Positions 1 to 8,876 of a stretch of 64,000 nucleotides of DNA are shown here, in pieces (positions within the stretch are counted from its first letter, which is position 1; each line of letters opens with the position of its first letter). The position numbers and the translations under genes are program-made. The notes below the pieces were generated by a model. The model was given only the letters and a program-made list of their open reading frames with translations. It did not search any database and was not told the DNA's origin. The stretch is from Haemophilus paracuniculus (GTDB lineage: Bacteria; Pseudomonadota; Gammaproteobacteria; Enterobacterales; Pasteurellaceae), in assembly GCF_002015115.1 (NCBI RefSeq), contig NZ_MUYA01000008.1, positions 12,650 through 76,649 on the forward strand, in the 5' to 3' direction.

Positions 1-151
1 AAAGTGAATAAAAAAATGAACTTTTATTTGCGAAGTTTGCTTTTTGTAGAAATTGCAACAAGGCAAAGCTGAATTGCCTCTTTTGCATCAAGGCGAAATG
101 GGCAAATTACCAACACTAAACTAAATTATTTTTACATAGGTAGATCAAATT

Positions 152-1159
152 ATGGCAGTTAGAAAAGACGAAAAACGAGGCAAATGGCTGGCAGATGCCT
201 ACATCGACGGCAAGCGTATTCGGCGGTGGTTTGAAACTAAGGCAGAAGCGAGCCGTTTTTTTAATACCGTAAAACAGAGAGATAGCCTCTTTTCCCAGTT
301 TGTTTTGCAAAATAGTAGTAGCAGCGAGGGGGAACGGTTGTCAAAATTGTGTCAATTATGGTTTGACCTGCACGGGCAAACCTTAGTAAATGGCAAAAAG
401 ACCTTAAATAAATTACTACTAATGGCGAATGCTCTTGGCGATCCGCAGGGGGCAAATTTCACGGCAGAACATTTTGCGGAATATCGTAAAAAGCGGTTAC
501 AGGGCGAGATTATTTTTCGCTATGCAAAAACGGTTACGGTGGAGACGGTCAATTTAGAGCATAAGCTACTATCAGCGGTGTTCAACGAATTAAGCCGTTT
601 TGGTAAGTGGGAACGTCCGAACCCGATTTCCGACCTTAATTTCTTCAAAACCAAAGAAAAGGAACTCGCTTTTTTACGCAACGATGAAATCGACCGCTTG
701 TTAGCTTGTGCAAAATTGGTAAGCGATGATCTGCTTACGGTGGTGTCGCTTTGCTTGGCAACGGGGGCGAGGTGGTCGGAAATTGCCGAACTGAAAGCCT
801 CTCAACTTGTGCCTTACAAAGTAACCTTTATCAAAACCAAAAGCGGTAAAAACCGTTCCGTGCCGATTGCGGAACATCTGTTTAAATCAATCAAACTCAA
901 ACAGGGCAAGCTCTTTAACGTGCATTCCCGCGATTTTGAGCGAGCGATCAACTTGGCAAAAATTGAACTGCCCGAGGGGCAATTAACCCACGTTTTACGC
1001 CACACATTCGCCAGCCATTTTATGATGAACGGCGGAAATATTTTGGTGCTGAAAGATATTTTGGGGCATTCCGACATCAAAATGACAATGCGTTACGCCC
1101 ATTTTGCCCCCTCTTATTTGGAATCTGCCGTAGCCTTAAACCCTCTCGCTAACCGCTAA
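152..1159 (+). CDS. int: Phage tyrosine integrase, HP1/P2 type
   Basis: Site-specific recombinase of 335 residues that would integrate and excise the element. The N-terminus (MAVRKDEKRGKWLADAY) and C-terminus closely resemble phage HP1 integrase as I remember it. The catalytic set is complete: R207 (in ATGARWSE), H280 and R283 (in THVLRHTFASH), H306 (in LGHSD) and the nucleophile Y315 (in MTMRYAHFAP). These are the same residue numbers as in HP1 Int. Residues 1-60 form the arm-binding domain, about 70-160 the core-binding domain and 170-330 the catalytic domain. The gene looks intact, so the element may still be mobile. The start has only a weak ribosome site (AGG about 12 bases upstream). 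Confidence 0.93.
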   Translation: MAVRKDEKRGKWLADAYIDGKRIRRWFETKAEASRFFNTVKQRDSLFSQFVLQNSSSSEGERLSKLCQLWFDLHGQTLVNGKKTLNKLLLMANALGDPQGANFTAEHFAEYRKKRLQGEIIFRYAKTVTVETVNLEHKLLSAVFNELSRFGKWERPNPISDLNFFKTKEKELAFLRNDEIDRLLACAKLVSDDLLTVVSLCLATGARWSEIAELKASQLVPYKVTFIKTKSGKNRSVPIAEHLFKSIKLKQGKLFNVHSRDFERAINLAKIELPEGQLTHVLRHTFASHFMMNGGNILVLKDILGHSDIKMTMRYAHFAPSYLESAVALNPLANR

Positions 1160-1180
1160 TTTTAAAGATTATGCTGATCG

Positions 1181-1203
1181 TAAAGGGGCTTTTTGCCCCT
1201 TTA
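1181..1203 (+). terminator. Hairpin downstream of int
   Basis: Perfect 9-base arms (TAAAGGGGC / GCCCCTTTA) around a five-T loop, 22 bases after the int stop. No long T run follows on the + strand, so termination efficiency is uncertain. Confidence 0.45.
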
Positions 1204-1360
1204 ATTCAACAGTTGAACCACCGTCCGAAATTTGCTTATAATTGCAATAGGTTGCAGAATGTTGCAATCTTTTTGTGGGTTATTGTTACTTTGATGTTAC
1301 TTTTTAGGGCGGTTTGAAAAATAAAGATCCTTGTAAATCAAGGCTTTAATGCAAAGATCA

Positions 1361-1379
1361 TTTCCCCCCAGCTCCACCA
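1361..1379 (+). other. Attachment site: duplicated 3' end of ssrA (tmRNA)
   Basis: TTTCCCCCCAGCTCCACCA matches the terminal acceptor-stem and CCA region of Pasteurellaceae tmRNA, but no upstream tmRNA sequence is present. It lies between int and a strong terminator at 1404-1432 that would originally have served ssrA. It is flanked by an imperfect 15-base inverted repeat (1338-1352 and 1399-1413, one mismatch: TCAAGGCTTTAATGC against the complement of GCAATAAAGCCTTGA). The geometry (int, att core, chromosomal terminator) fits integration into the 3' end of ssrA with the intact gene at the other junction. Confidence 0.75.
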
Positions 1380-1403
1380 AATTGAAATCCTAACAAATGC
1401 AAT

Positions 1404-1432
1404 AAAGCCTTGAACCCAACGTTCAAGGCTTT
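1404..1432. terminator. Bidirectional terminator, ssrA remnant / mutS
   Basis: Twelve-base arms AAAGCCTTGAAC and GTTCAAGGCTTT around a 5-base loop, T-rich on both sides. It lies 5 bases from the mutS stop and downstream of the ssrA 3' end, so it probably ends mutS transcripts and, before integration, ended ssrA. Confidence 0.8.
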
Positions 1433-1436
1433 TCTT

Positions 1437-4037
1437 TTAGCATTTTTCTTCCAACAAACTTTTCAACCGATACAACGCTTCCAACGCTTGTTTAGGGGTT
1501 AAATCATCTGGGTCGATCTGTTCCAGTGCTTTTAACACAGGGGCTGGCTCTGCAAGCGGTAAGATTTCAGCAAATTTTTGCGGTTCAGCAGCGTAGAAGC
1601 ACAATTCGCCCTGTGGCGATTGGTTGAGCTGGGCGGTTTGGGCGGAAAGTTGTTCCAGTTGTGCCAATTTTTGTTTGGCGAGTTGCACCACCGCTTTTGG
1701 CACGCCAGCGAGAGCCGCCACCGCCAAGCCGTAACTTTTGCTGGCTGCCCCCTCTTGCACGCTGTGCATAAAGACGATGGTGTCGTTGTGTTCCCGTGCG
1801 TCCAAATGCACATTCGCCACGCCAGCGAGCTGGTTCGGCAAGCTAGTTAATTCAAAATAGTGGGTGGCGAACAGGGTCATTGATTGGGTTTTCTTGGCAA
1901 GCCATTCGGCACACGCCCACGCCAGCGACAAGCCGTCATAAGTTGATGTGCCTCGCCCGATTTCATCAATCAGCACAAGGCTATGTTCGGTGGCTTGATG
2001 CAGAATGTTTGCCATTTCGGTCATTTCCACCATAAAGGTTGAACGCCCAGAAGCGAGGTCGTCCGATGCCCCAATGCGGGTAAAAATGCGGTCGATTTGC
2101 CCGATTTCCGCACTTTCCGCTGGCACAAAACTGCCGATATACGCCATTAGCGAGATCAACGCAATTTGACGCATATAGGTGCTTTTTCCCCCCATATTCG
2201 GGCCAGTTACCACCAAAAGATGGCGTTTCGGCGTGAGCAAAACAGGGTTAGCGATGAACGGCGATTTCAGCACCTGCTCAACCACAGGGTGTCTGCCCCC
2301 TTGAATTTTTACCCCACGATTTGGGCTGAACGTTGGGGCAACATAATTGAGGGTTTCGGCTCGCTCGGCGAGGTTGGTTAGCACGTCCAATTCCGACAGC
2401 ACAAGGCTCGCCAACTGCAATTCGGCGAGGCGAGGCAGTAATTTGTCGAACAACTCTTCGTAAAGCTGGCGTTCCAACGCCAACGAAGCCCCTTTCGCTT
2501 TCAGCACCTTGTCTTCATAGGTTTTCAATTCGGGAATGATGTAGCGTTCGGCATTTTTGAGGGTTTGGCGGCGAACGTAGTGAATCGGGGCTTTGTGGGC
2601 TTGCCCTTGGCTGATTTGAATGTAGTAACCGTGCACCGCATTGAAGCCAATTTTGAGGGTGTCGATCCCCGTTTTTTGCCGCTCACGCACTTCCAAATCT
2701 TCCAGATATTGGGTTGCGCCGTCCGCCAACGAACGCCATTCGTCTAGCTCGGCATTGTAGCCCGAGGCGATCACGCCACCGTCTCGCACCAGTTGCGGCG
2801 GATTGTCGATGATCGCCGTTTCTAACAGTTGATGCAGATCGCTGAAATCGGCAAGTTGGGCGATCAGTTTTGAGAGCGAAGGGCTAAGATCCTGCGACAA
2901 TGCCGTAATTTCAGGGATCTGGGCCAACGCCGAACGCAGGCGAGTGAGATCCCGTGGACGAGCCGAACGCAACGCCACCCGAGCCAAAATCCGTTCCATA
3001 TCGCCCACCTGTTGTAGCAGGGGTTGAAGCGGTAGGATTTTCTCATTTTTTTGCAGGGCGGAAATGGTCTGCTGGCGGTCGTGGATTTTCGCCAAATCAC
3101 GGATCGGCTGATGAATCCAACGTTTCAACAAACGGCTACCCATCGGGGTAACGCACTTATCCAACACGGCGGCGAGGGTGTTATCCGTGCCGCCTGCGAG
3201 GTTGTGGGTCAATTCCAAATTACGGCGAGTGGCGGCATCAAGCAGAATGGTGTCGCTATTTTGCGAAAGATGAATCGCATTGATATGTGGCAACGCCGTG
3301 CGTTGAGTCTCTTGGGCGTAATGCAACACGCACCCTGCAGCACAAAGGGCGATCACCGCTTTTTCCACCCCAAAGCCTGCTAGATTTTGCGTACCAAACT
3401 GACGATTGAGCAACTGAATAGCGGTAACCAGCTCAAATTCCCAAATCGGACGGCGGCGTAACCCTTTGTAATTATTCAGAATTTCCGCCGAACTAAAATC
3501 CTCGGGGTAGAGAATTTCCGCAGGTTGCAGACGTTGCAATTCAGCACTCAACGCCTCTTTGTGTGGCAGCTCGTTGATCAAAAAACGCCCCGAACTCATA
3601 TCAAGGGTAGCAATCGCAAAGGTGCCTTTTTCCTCATAAATCGCCGCCACCAAATTATCTTGCCGTTCGGGCAACAACGCCTCATCGCTGACCGTGCCAG
3701 GGGTAACAATCCGCACCACCTTACGCTCAACAGGGCCTTTGCTGGTGGCAGGGTCGCCGATTTGCTCACAAATCGCCACACTCTCGCCCAACGCCACTAA
3801 CTTCGCCAAATAGCCCTCGACCGAATGATACGGCACGCCCGCCATCGGAATTGGCTCGCCCGCCGACTGCCCCCGTTTGGTGAGCGAAATATCCAACAAC
3901 GCCGCCGCTTTTTTGGCATCGTCATAAAACAGTTCGTAAAAATCCCCCATTCGATAAAACAACAAAATATCAGGATTTTGGGCTTTAATTTGCAAGTATT
4001 GTGCCATCATCGGCGTATGTTGAGCAGTTGCGGTCAT
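1437..4037 (-). CDS. mutS: DNA mismatch repair protein MutS
   Basis: Mismatch-recognition ATPase of methyl-directed repair, 866 residues from the chosen start, close to the usual length of about 855-865. The N-terminal mismatch-binding F33-x-E35 is present in [10 protein letters not shown]. The P-loop GPNMGGKS lies near residue 612, followed by the Walker B/signature region ([16 protein letters not shown]) and FATHYFEL. The open frame extends upstream to 4160, but that extension runs through the hairpin terminator of the neighbouring operon. The methionine of [11 protein letters not shown] at 4037 is therefore the real start. It stands alone, with its terminator at 1404-1432. Confidence 0.97.
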   Translation of the reverse strand: MTATAQHTPMMAQYLQIKAQNPDILLFYRMGDFYELFYDDAKKAAALLDISLTKRGQSAGEPIPMAGVPYHSVEGYLAKLVALGESVAICEQIGDPATSKGPVERKVVRIVTPGTVSDEALLPERQDNLVAAIYEEKGTFAIATLDMSSGRFLINELPHKEALSAELQRLQPAEILYPEDFSSAEILNNYKGLRRRPIWEFELVTAIQLLNRQFGTQNLAGFGVEKAVIALCAAGCVLHYAQETQRTALPHINAIHLSQNSDTILLDAATRRNLELTHNLAGGTDNTLAAVLDKCVTPMGSRLLKRWIHQPIRDLAKIHDRQQTISALQKNEKILPLQPLLQQVGDMERILARVALRSARPRDLTRLRSALAQIPEITALSQDLSPSLSKLIAQLADFSDLHQLLETAIIDNPPQLVRDGGVIASGYNAELDEWRSLADGATQYLEDLEVRERQKTGIDTLKIGFNAVHGYYIQISQGQAHKAPIHYVRRQTLKNAERYIIPELKTYEDKVLKAKGASLALERQLYEELFDKLLPRLAELQLASLVLSELDVLTNLAERAETLNYVAPTFSPNRGVKIQGGRHPVVEQVLKSPFIANPVLLTPKRHLLVVTGPNMGGKSTYMRQIALISLMAYIGSFVPAESAEIGQIDRIFTRIGASDDLASGRSTFMVEMTEMANILHQATEHSLVLIDEIGRGTSTYDGLSLAWACAEWLAKKTQSMTLFATHYFELTSLPNQLAGVANVHLDAREHNDTIVFMHSVQEGAASKSYGLAVAALAGVPKAVVQLAKQKLAQLEQLSAQTAQLNQSPQGELCFYAAEPQKFAEILPLAEPAPVLKALEQIDPDDLTPKQALEALYRLKSLLEEKC

Positions 4038-4112
4038 TGCGTTTCCAAGTAAAAAAAGAATGGGCGGTATTTTAGGGGAAAATGGCGGGAAAGGTAAGGG
4101 AAGATCGAAACA

Positions 4113-4158
4113 ACAAGCGGTGGGGTCCTCAAAAATTTCTGAGAATCCCACCGCTTGC
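4113..4158. terminator. Facing uptake-sequence pair acting as terminator
   Basis: ACAAGCGGTGGG and its near-perfect complement CCCACCGCTTGC face each other across about 22 bases. The hairpin lies just after the stop of the amino-acid-binding lipoprotein (minus strand) and upstream of mutS. It is likely both a DNA uptake signal pair and the terminator of the importer operon. Confidence 0.65.
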
Positions 4159-4176
4159 ATTTGGGTAAATTAACAA

Positions 4177-5013
4177 TTACTTCGCCAACAAATCCTCTTT
4201 TTCGCCATAAACTGGCACAAGGGTTTTCTGGTAAGCGGCTTTGAGTTTGCCGTTGGCTTTAAATTCGGCGATCAGGCGGTTTACTTCGTTGAGCAAGCTG
4301 GCGTTGCCTTTGCGTACCGCTGGGGCGATGTTTTCGACTGGGCCGAGGTTGCCGATTGCCACGTCAAAGGTTGGGTTCTCTTTCGCCCACGCCCAAAGTA
4401 GGGCGTTGTCGTGGGCGAGTGCCACGCCGCGTCCGTCTTTCAACGCGTCAAAGGTTTCGGTGTTTTGGTCGAATTTGAGTAGGTTGATGTCAGGGTGGTT
4501 TTTGCTGAAATAGGCTTCTGCGGTCGTGCCTTTATTGACGAGCAAAGTTTTGCCTTTCAGTTGAGCCACATCGGTGATCGGGGCGTCTTTCGGTGACACC
4601 ACGCCCAACGCCACGTTCATATACGGGGCGGCGAAATCGACCACTTCGGCACGGGCTGGGGTTTGGGTGAAGTTGGCGAGGACGAGATCGACTTTGTCCG
4701 ATTTGAGATATTCAACACGGTTCGCCGCTTCGGTCAAGACAAACTCAATTTTGTCGGGGCTACCGAGCAAGGCGGTGGCGATATCCTTGGCGATTTCAAC
4801 ATCAAAGCCTTGATTTTTGCCGTTCGCATCAACATAGCCGAACGGCGGTTTGTCGCCGAAGACGCCAATGCGGATCACGCCTTTTTCTTTGATTTGAGCC
4901 ACGATGTCTTTTTCCGCGGATTGTTTCGCCGAGCCTGCGTTGTCGCAAGCGGTTAAGCCAAAGGCGGCAATCGCCGTGGCGAGAAGGGTTTTGAGGGTGG
5001 TGTTGAGTTTCAT
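4177..5013 (-). CDS. Amino-acid ABC transporter substrate-binding lipoprotein
   Basis: Periplasmic binding protein of the polar amino-acid family (SBP_bac_3), 278 residues. It has a lipoprotein signal with lipobox GLTAC and lipidated C23. The first lobe begins at KGVIRIGVFGDKPPFGYVD, followed by family signatures GFDVEIAKDIA, DLVLANFTQTPARAEVVDF and KGKTLLVNKGTTAEAYF. It follows the two permeases and the ATPase on the same strand, 367 bases after the ATPase, so it completes the importer. The family handles glutamate, aspartate, glutamine, cystine and similar substrates. The substrate here cannot be told from sequence alone. Confidence 0.9.
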   Translation of the reverse strand: MKLNTTLKTLLATAIAAFGLTACDNAGSAKQSAEKDIVAQIKEKGVIRIGVFGDKPPFGYVDANGKNQGFDVEIAKDIATALLGSPDKIEFVLTEAANRVEYLKSDKVDLVLANFTQTPARAEVVDFAAPYMNVALGVVSPKDAPITDVAQLKGKTLLVNKGTTAEAYFSKNHPDINLLKFDQNTETFDALKDGRGVALAHDNALLWAWAKENPTFDVAIGNLGPVENIAPAVRKGNASLLNEVNRLIAEFKANGKLKAAYQKTLVPVYGEKEDLLAK

Positions 5014-5380
5014 ATTGGTTCTCCGTTGGGGTTGTTATGTAAAAATTTCGGCGGAACTGACCGCTTGTATTGCCCCCCTCCCCGCCTTTGGCGGTACTCC
5101 CCCCGCAAGCGGAGGGGAGATCTGATCTGCCCCCGCTTGCGGGGGAAGTGGCACGCAGTGCCGAAGGGGGCAAGCGGTCGGTTTTTGCAAAATTCGAGGA
5201 AATCTCACCGCTTGTTTTCCCTCTCTCTGCGATAAATACTGAACGTATTTATCGCTGTCTCTCTCCCATAAATGGGCGAGAGTTTTTTATTTTTAACTCG
5301 GTTGTAAACCCTCGCCCGCTTGCGGGAGAGGGACAGAAATTGACTTCGTTGAGAAGTCAATTTCAGGGAGAGGGTAAAAT
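5014..5380. repeat. Intergenic block of palindromic repeats
   Basis: This 367-base gap holds no gene. It contains two uptake signals (5060-5068 and 5207-5215) and a GC-rich palindromic element at 5071-5172. A second block of hairpins at 5220-5378 includes GATAAATAC/GTATTTATC, a stem GAAATTGACTT/AAGTCAATTTC, and CCTCGCCCGCTTGCGGGAGAGG. The block lies between the ABC ATPase and its binding-protein gene in one operon. It may stabilise or partly terminate the message, so that the two parts are made in different amounts. Confidence 0.7.
5071..5172. repeat. GC-rich palindromic element, copy 1
   Basis: Bounded by TGCCCCCCT and AAGGGGGCA. Two inverted units each contain a CCCCCGCAAGCGGGGG-like core. 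The same design recurs at 57749-57902, and a single half-unit lies inside mfd at 34288-34347. It resembles a small non-autonomous interspersed repeat. No open reading frame is present. Confidence 0.7.
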
Positions 5381-6112
5381 TTAGTAATCCATTCCCCGTA
5401 AAAACTGCTTCGCCCTTTCCGTTTGTGGGTTGCTGAAAAAGGTTTTGGGGTCGTTTTGTTCGATGATGACGCCTTTGTCCATAAACACAATGCGGTCGGC
5501 GACCTTTTCGGCGAATTTCATTTCGTGGGTTACGATCATCATCGACATTCCCTCGTTGGCGAGTTCTAGCACCACGTCTAGCACTTCTCGCACCATTTCA
5601 GGGTCGAGGGCAGCGGTGATTTCATCGAGTAGCAGTACCTCGGGGTTCATACACAAGGCTCGCACAATCGCAATTCGCTGTTTTTGTCCGCCCGATAATT
5701 CACGGGGAAAGGCGGTTTTGCGGTCGAGCAAGCCGACTCGGGCGAGCAGTTTGTCCGCTTGGGCTTCGACTTCTTGGCGTGAGCGGTTTTGGGCTTTTTG
5801 TGGCCCGAGTAAAATGTTGTCGATCACGTTTAAATGGGCGAACAGTTCGTAACTTTGAAACACCATTCCGACTTTTTGGCGAGCCTGTTCCCAGCTTAAA
5901 TCTTTGCCAAATTCGCCGTAATTTTTCATTGAAATCGTACCGCTTTGCTTGGCTTCTAAGCCGTTTACGCAACGCAGTAGGGTGCTTTTGCCGCAGCCCG
6001 ATGCCCCTAAAATCACGACCACTTCGCCTTTGTGCAGATCTAAATCAAGGTTTGGAATGGCAACCGTTTCTCCATAGGTTTTGTGTAAATTGCGGATCGA
6101 TAACAGCGGCAT
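5381..6112 (-). CDS. Amino-acid ABC transporter ATP-binding protein
   Basis: GlnQ-like ATPase of 243 residues that powers polar amino-acid uptake. Walker A GASGCGKST is at 36-44, the Q-loop is in VGMVFQSYELF near 86, the ABC signature LSGGQKQR is at 139-146, Walker B LLLDEIT is at 160-166 and the switch histidine is in IVTHEM. It starts two bases after the stop of the preceding permease gene, which implies tight co-translation. It belongs with the two permeases upstream and the binding lipoprotein downstream. Confidence 0.94.
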   Translation of the reverse strand: MPLLSIRNLHKTYGETVAIPNLDLDLHKGEVVVILGASGCGKSTLLRCVNGLEAKQSGTISMKNYGEFGKDLSWEQARQKVGMVFQSYELFAHLNVIDNILLGPQKAQNRSRQEVEAQADKLLARVGLLDRKTAFPRELSGGQKQRIAIVRALCMNPEVLLLDEITAALDPEMVREVLDVVLELANEGMSMMIVTHEMKFAEKVADRIVFMDKGVIIEQNDPKTFFSNPQTERAKQFLRGMDY

Positions 6113-6113
6113 T

Positions 6114-6782
6114 CTAGCTCTCCCAACGTTTTTCTAAGGTTTTCGCCCACAGCGAAAGTGGATAACAAATCACAAAATAGAGGGCAAAAATCAGCCCATA
6201 CACATAAAACGACACTTTCGGATCGGTAAACAGCGAGTTTTCAATAATTTGCTGACCGACTTTCACCACCTCAATCACGCCAATCAGGGCAGCGAGGGAA
6301 CTGGTTTTGACCATTCGGGTAAAGAGGTTGATCATACTCGGCAAAACTCGCTTGATCCCTTGTGGTAGCTCAATGTAGCGGAAAATTTGAGCAGGGGTTA
6401 GCCCCACGGCTTTGGCGGATTCGATCTGATGTTTTTCGATAGAACCCAACGCCCCACGCACGAGGTCGCCCATTTCTGCCGTTCCCCATAGCACAAAGAC
6501 CCAAACGCAGACCCAAAATCCGCTGATATGCAGGTTCGTCCAAGTGGATAATCCAAAATAGAGGGCGAACAGCCACACTAAAATCGGCACGATCCGAATG
6601 GTTTCGAGGTAAAAACGGCAAGCGAATTGCACCGCTTTATAACGAGATCGCATAAGCAAGCCGAACAGCGTGCCGAACACTAGCGAAATAGCGACCGAAA
6701 TAAAGGAAATTTGGGCGGTCAGCCATAATCCTTCGCCGAGGCGGGCGAGGTTTCGCCCCTCAAATAACCACTCAAACCCCAT
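6114..6782 (-). CDS. Amino-acid ABC transporter permease (second)
   Basis: Inner-membrane permease of the HisMQ/GlnP family, 222 residues with about five hydrophobic segments. The coupling loop that contacts the ATPase is visible as GALGSIEKHQIESAKAVGLTPAQIFRYIELPQG (EAA motif, here written in parts: ESAKAVGLTP and FRYIELPQG). Its start overlaps the end of the upstream permease by 11 bases. It probably forms a heterodimer with that paralogue. Confidence 0.92.
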   Translation of the reverse strand: MGFEWLFEGRNLARLGEGLWLTAQISFISVAISLVFGTLFGLLMRSRYKAVQFACRFYLETIRIVPILVWLFALYFGLSTWTNLHISGFWVCVWVFVLWGTAEMGDLVRGALGSIEKHQIESAKAVGLTPAQIFRYIELPQGIKRVLPSMINLFTRMVKTSSLAALIGVIEVVKVGQQIIENSLFTDPKVSFYVYGLIFALYFVICYPLSLWAKTLEKRWES

Positions 6783-7431
6783 ATTTCGCTCTCCGTGTCC
6801 GATTTTCGAGGTGTCGCACCAACAACGAAATCGGCAGTAAAATCACTAAGTAACTGATTAATAACAAGAAAAGAGCCTCGTTGGTTTTGTAATCCATTCC
6901 GATAATATCTTTGGTCACGAACATCAATTCCGCCACCGCCACCGCACTGACGACCGAGGTTTCCTTAATCAAAAACAGCACATTCGCCCCCAAAGCAGGC
7001 ATTGCCACCGCCCACGCTTGGGGGGCGATAACGTGGCGGAACACTTGACAGCGAGAAAGCCCCAACGCTTTGCCCGCCTCAATTTGCGGACGAGGCACGG
7101 CGAGCAAACCCGCCCGAATCGCCTCTGCCATATAGCTTCCGCCCAAAAACACAAGGGCGATCACACCGCAAGTAAAGCCGTCCCACTTAATCCCCATTTT
7201 CGGCAAACCGTAATAAAGGAAGAAAAGTTGAATCAGCAACGGCGTGTTGCGAGAAAGCTCAACATAACCCTGAGCCAGCCAATGCAGCGGCTTGATTTTG
7301 TACGCCGTGATGACGGCGACCACCAGCCCGAGGGCAAACGACAACACAATGCCCCACAACGACAGTTGCAAGGTTATCCAACCTGCCTCAACAAAACGTG
7401 GCACGGCATTGAGAATGTAAGACCAATTCAT
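6772..7431 (-). CDS. Amino-acid ABC transporter permease (first)
   Basis: HisMQ-family permease of 219 residues and the first gene of the importer operon. It has multiple membrane spans and the EAA-loop signature EAGKALGLSRCQ...VIAPQAW. The family motif ELSRNTPLLIQLFFLYYGLP follows the second span. It overlaps the next permease by 11 bases. A perfect inverted repeat lies 80-98 bases upstream of the start and is a candidate operator. Confidence 0.92.
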   Translation of the reverse strand: MNWSYILNAVPRFVEAGWITLQLSLWGIVLSFALGLVVAVITAYKIKPLHWLAQGYVELSRNTPLLIQLFFLYYGLPKMGIKWDGFTCGVIALVFLGGSYMAEAIRAGLLAVPRPQIEAGKALGLSRCQVFRHVIAPQAWAVAMPALGANVLFLIKETSVVSAVAVAELMFVTKDIIGMDYKTNEALFLLLISYLVILLPISLLVRHLENRTRRAKYGV

Positions 7432-7510
7432 CGAAACTATTTTCTGTTTTTTACGTTTTGACGGATTTTGTGAGAAAAAAGCAAAAATGGAAAGGCGAGA
7501 AATGAATGAT

Positions 7511-7529
7511 TTATAACCAAAGGTTATAA
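7511..7529. promoter_or_regulatory. Perfect inverted repeat upstream of the amino-acid importer
   Basis: TTATAACC AAA GGTTATAA: 8-base arms with a 3-base spacer, 80-98 bases before the permease start. The inner part fits the T-N11-A layout of LysR-type regulator sites. It lacks a T run, so it is more likely an operator than a terminator. The regulator is unknown and none of the LysR family is encoded nearby. Confidence 0.45.
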
Positions 7530-7537
7530 GAAGAGAG

Positions 7538-7582
7538 CAAGCGGTAAGATCTTCAAAAATTTTTGAAAATCTTACCCCTTGT
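7538..7582. terminator. Facing degenerate uptake-sequence hairpin
   Basis: CAAGCGGTAAGAT faces ATCTTACCCCTTG with an A/T-rich loop. It lies 15 bases beyond the stop of the aldolase gene (minus strand) and probably terminates that transcript. One arm carries the GC-to-CC change also seen at 36475-36520. Confidence 0.6.
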
Positions 7583-7596
7583 TTGAGGAAAAAAGA

Positions 7597-8394
7597 TTAA
7601 AGATGTTCGCTCAACGCCGTTTTGTAAGTCGCCACCGCATTATCTGCGGCTTGAACGATAAATGCCGTGTCCGCCCCTAAGCCGAGGAAAGTTACACCGA
7701 GTTCGGCATAACGTTTGGCTTGTTCTGGGGTGGCGGCGACCGTTCCAACTGGCACGCCGTGGGCTTTAATCCGTTTGATCATTGATTCCATCGCCTCAAC
7801 CACTTCGGGGTGGAAGATGTTTAAGCCGTGTCCCATATCCACCGCTAAATCGACAGGTCCGAGCAAAATCGCCCCCACGCCTTTGGTGGTTACGATTTCA
7901 TCAAGATTTTCCATTCCTTTTTTGCTTTCGATTTGCAAAATAATCAAGGATTCTTGCTCGATGCGTTCTAAATAATCAGGGTAACGCCCAAAGCGTGCGG
8001 CACGGAATGCAGCCGCCCCCATTCCACGATTGCCACGAGACGGATAGCTCGCCCAGTACATAATCTGCTCGGCTTCTTCGCCACTTTCCACTTTTGGCAC
8101 GATGATATTTTGAATGCCTGCATCCATCAACTGTTTGATAATGCCCGTGCCAGCCTCGCCGACACGCACCACAGGGGTCATATCGTAAGGGGCAATCGCA
8201 CGGGCGGCATCTAAGATCGTTTGCACCGTGTGCGGACCGTGTTCTGCATCAATCCAAAGCCAGTCAAAGCCTGTGGTGGCAAGGGCTTCCGCCACATCCG
8301 CCGAGGTGGTTTCCAATCCAACCCCAAACTGCATTTTGCCTGCTTCGATACTGTGCTTAAATGAATTATGCAAATAATCTTTTACCATTGGCAT
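7597..8394 (-). CDS. HpcH/HpaI-family class II aldolase
   Basis: Predicted metal-dependent pyruvate aldolase of 265 residues, the same size as E. coli RhmA (about 267) and related to GarL and HpaI. Family landmarks are [14 protein letters not shown] near residue 44, the substrate loop in the [12 protein letters not shown] region, [13 protein letters not shown] and the metal/substrate segment [12 protein letters not shown] strong ribosome site AAGGAGG precedes the ATG at 8394. It follows the ferritin-like and Ohr genes on the same strand with 10-base spacing, so all three may be one transcript. The natural substrate (rhamnonate, glucarate or another 2-keto acid) cannot be assigned. Confidence 0.85.
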   Translation of the reverse strand: MPMVKDYLHNSFKHSIEAGKMQFGVGLETTSADVAEALATTGFDWLWIDAEHGPHTVQTILDAARAIAPYDMTPVVRVGEAGTGIIKQLMDAGIQNIIVPKVESGEEAEQIMYWASYPSRGNRGMGAAAFRAARFGRYPDYLERIEQESLIILQIESKKGMENLDEIVTTKGVGAILLGPVDLAVDMGHGLNIFHPEVVEAMESMIKRIKAHGVPVGTVAATPEQAKRYAELGVTFLGLGADTAFIVQAADNAVATYKTALSEHL

Positions 8395-8404
8395 AGTTCC
8401 CTCC

Positions 8405-8863
8405 TTATAGTTGGTTTACTAAGTAATTTTGTTTGCCAATCAATTTAATTAAGTCGAGTTGGGCTTTGGTCCAGTTGAGATCTTCTTCCTCGTCTTGGTA
8501 GTAGGCTTTCATCAATTCGAGGGTGGTAATGTCGAAAATACCCGAATTGATCGCTGCTTCAATTTGCGGTACGCCGTCTAGCGACACCTGCAAATCATAT
8601 TGGAAATACGCCTCAACATCGTGCGGAACTTGCTCGGCTGGCACGGCTTCCTGCTGAATTTCGCCGTCAAGATCTAAGATACGTTCATAAAACTGCTCAA
8701 CAAAGCCCATCTCAGATGCAGAATGTTCCGCATATTTTTCCGCTAATTTTGAGAACCCTTGGCTTTCAAAAATTTTAGAGGCAATTTTATGATTTAATGC
8801 AACCGCACTTAAACGGGTTGCGGCTTTTTGCAAAAATTGAATGGTTTTTTGAACGTCTTTCAT
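8405..8863 (-). CDS. Ferritin-like (bacterioferritin-like) protein
   Basis: Helical protein of 152 residues. Its C-terminus ([26 protein letters not shown]) resembles the last helix of bacterioferritin, where E-E-x-H-x-x-W is usual. The histidine of that motif is replaced by L or N here, and a middle segment [17 protein letters not shown] matches helix B. Iron storage or detoxification is likely, but the altered ligand means ferroxidase activity is not assured. It sits between ohr and the aldolase, which suggests an oxidative-stress context. Confidence 0.7.
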   Translation of the reverse strand: MKDVQKTIQFLQKAATRLSAVALNHKIASKIFESQGFSKLAEKYAEHSASEMGFVEQFYERILDLDGEIQQEAVPAEQVPHDVEAYFQYDLQVSLDGVPQIEAAINSGIFDITTLELMKAYYQDEEEDLNWTKAQLDLIKLIGKQNYLVNQL

Positions 8864-8876
8864 CTTAAATCCTCAC

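Larger units (their letters stand above)
1..1379. mobile_element. Right end of an integrated HP1/P2-like prophage
   Basis: The window opens inside an integrated element. An HP1-like integrase runs toward a 19-base sequence at 1361-1379 that is identical to what I recall as the 3' end of Pasteurellaceae ssrA (tmRNA), including CCCCCCAGCTCCACCA. No ssrA body precedes it, so it is best read as the duplicated attachment core at the right junction. The intact ssrA and the rest of the element should lie left of base 1. The outer boundary and the prophage genes cannot be seen. That it is a phage rather than another integrative element is inferred from the integrase family. Confidence 0.75.
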
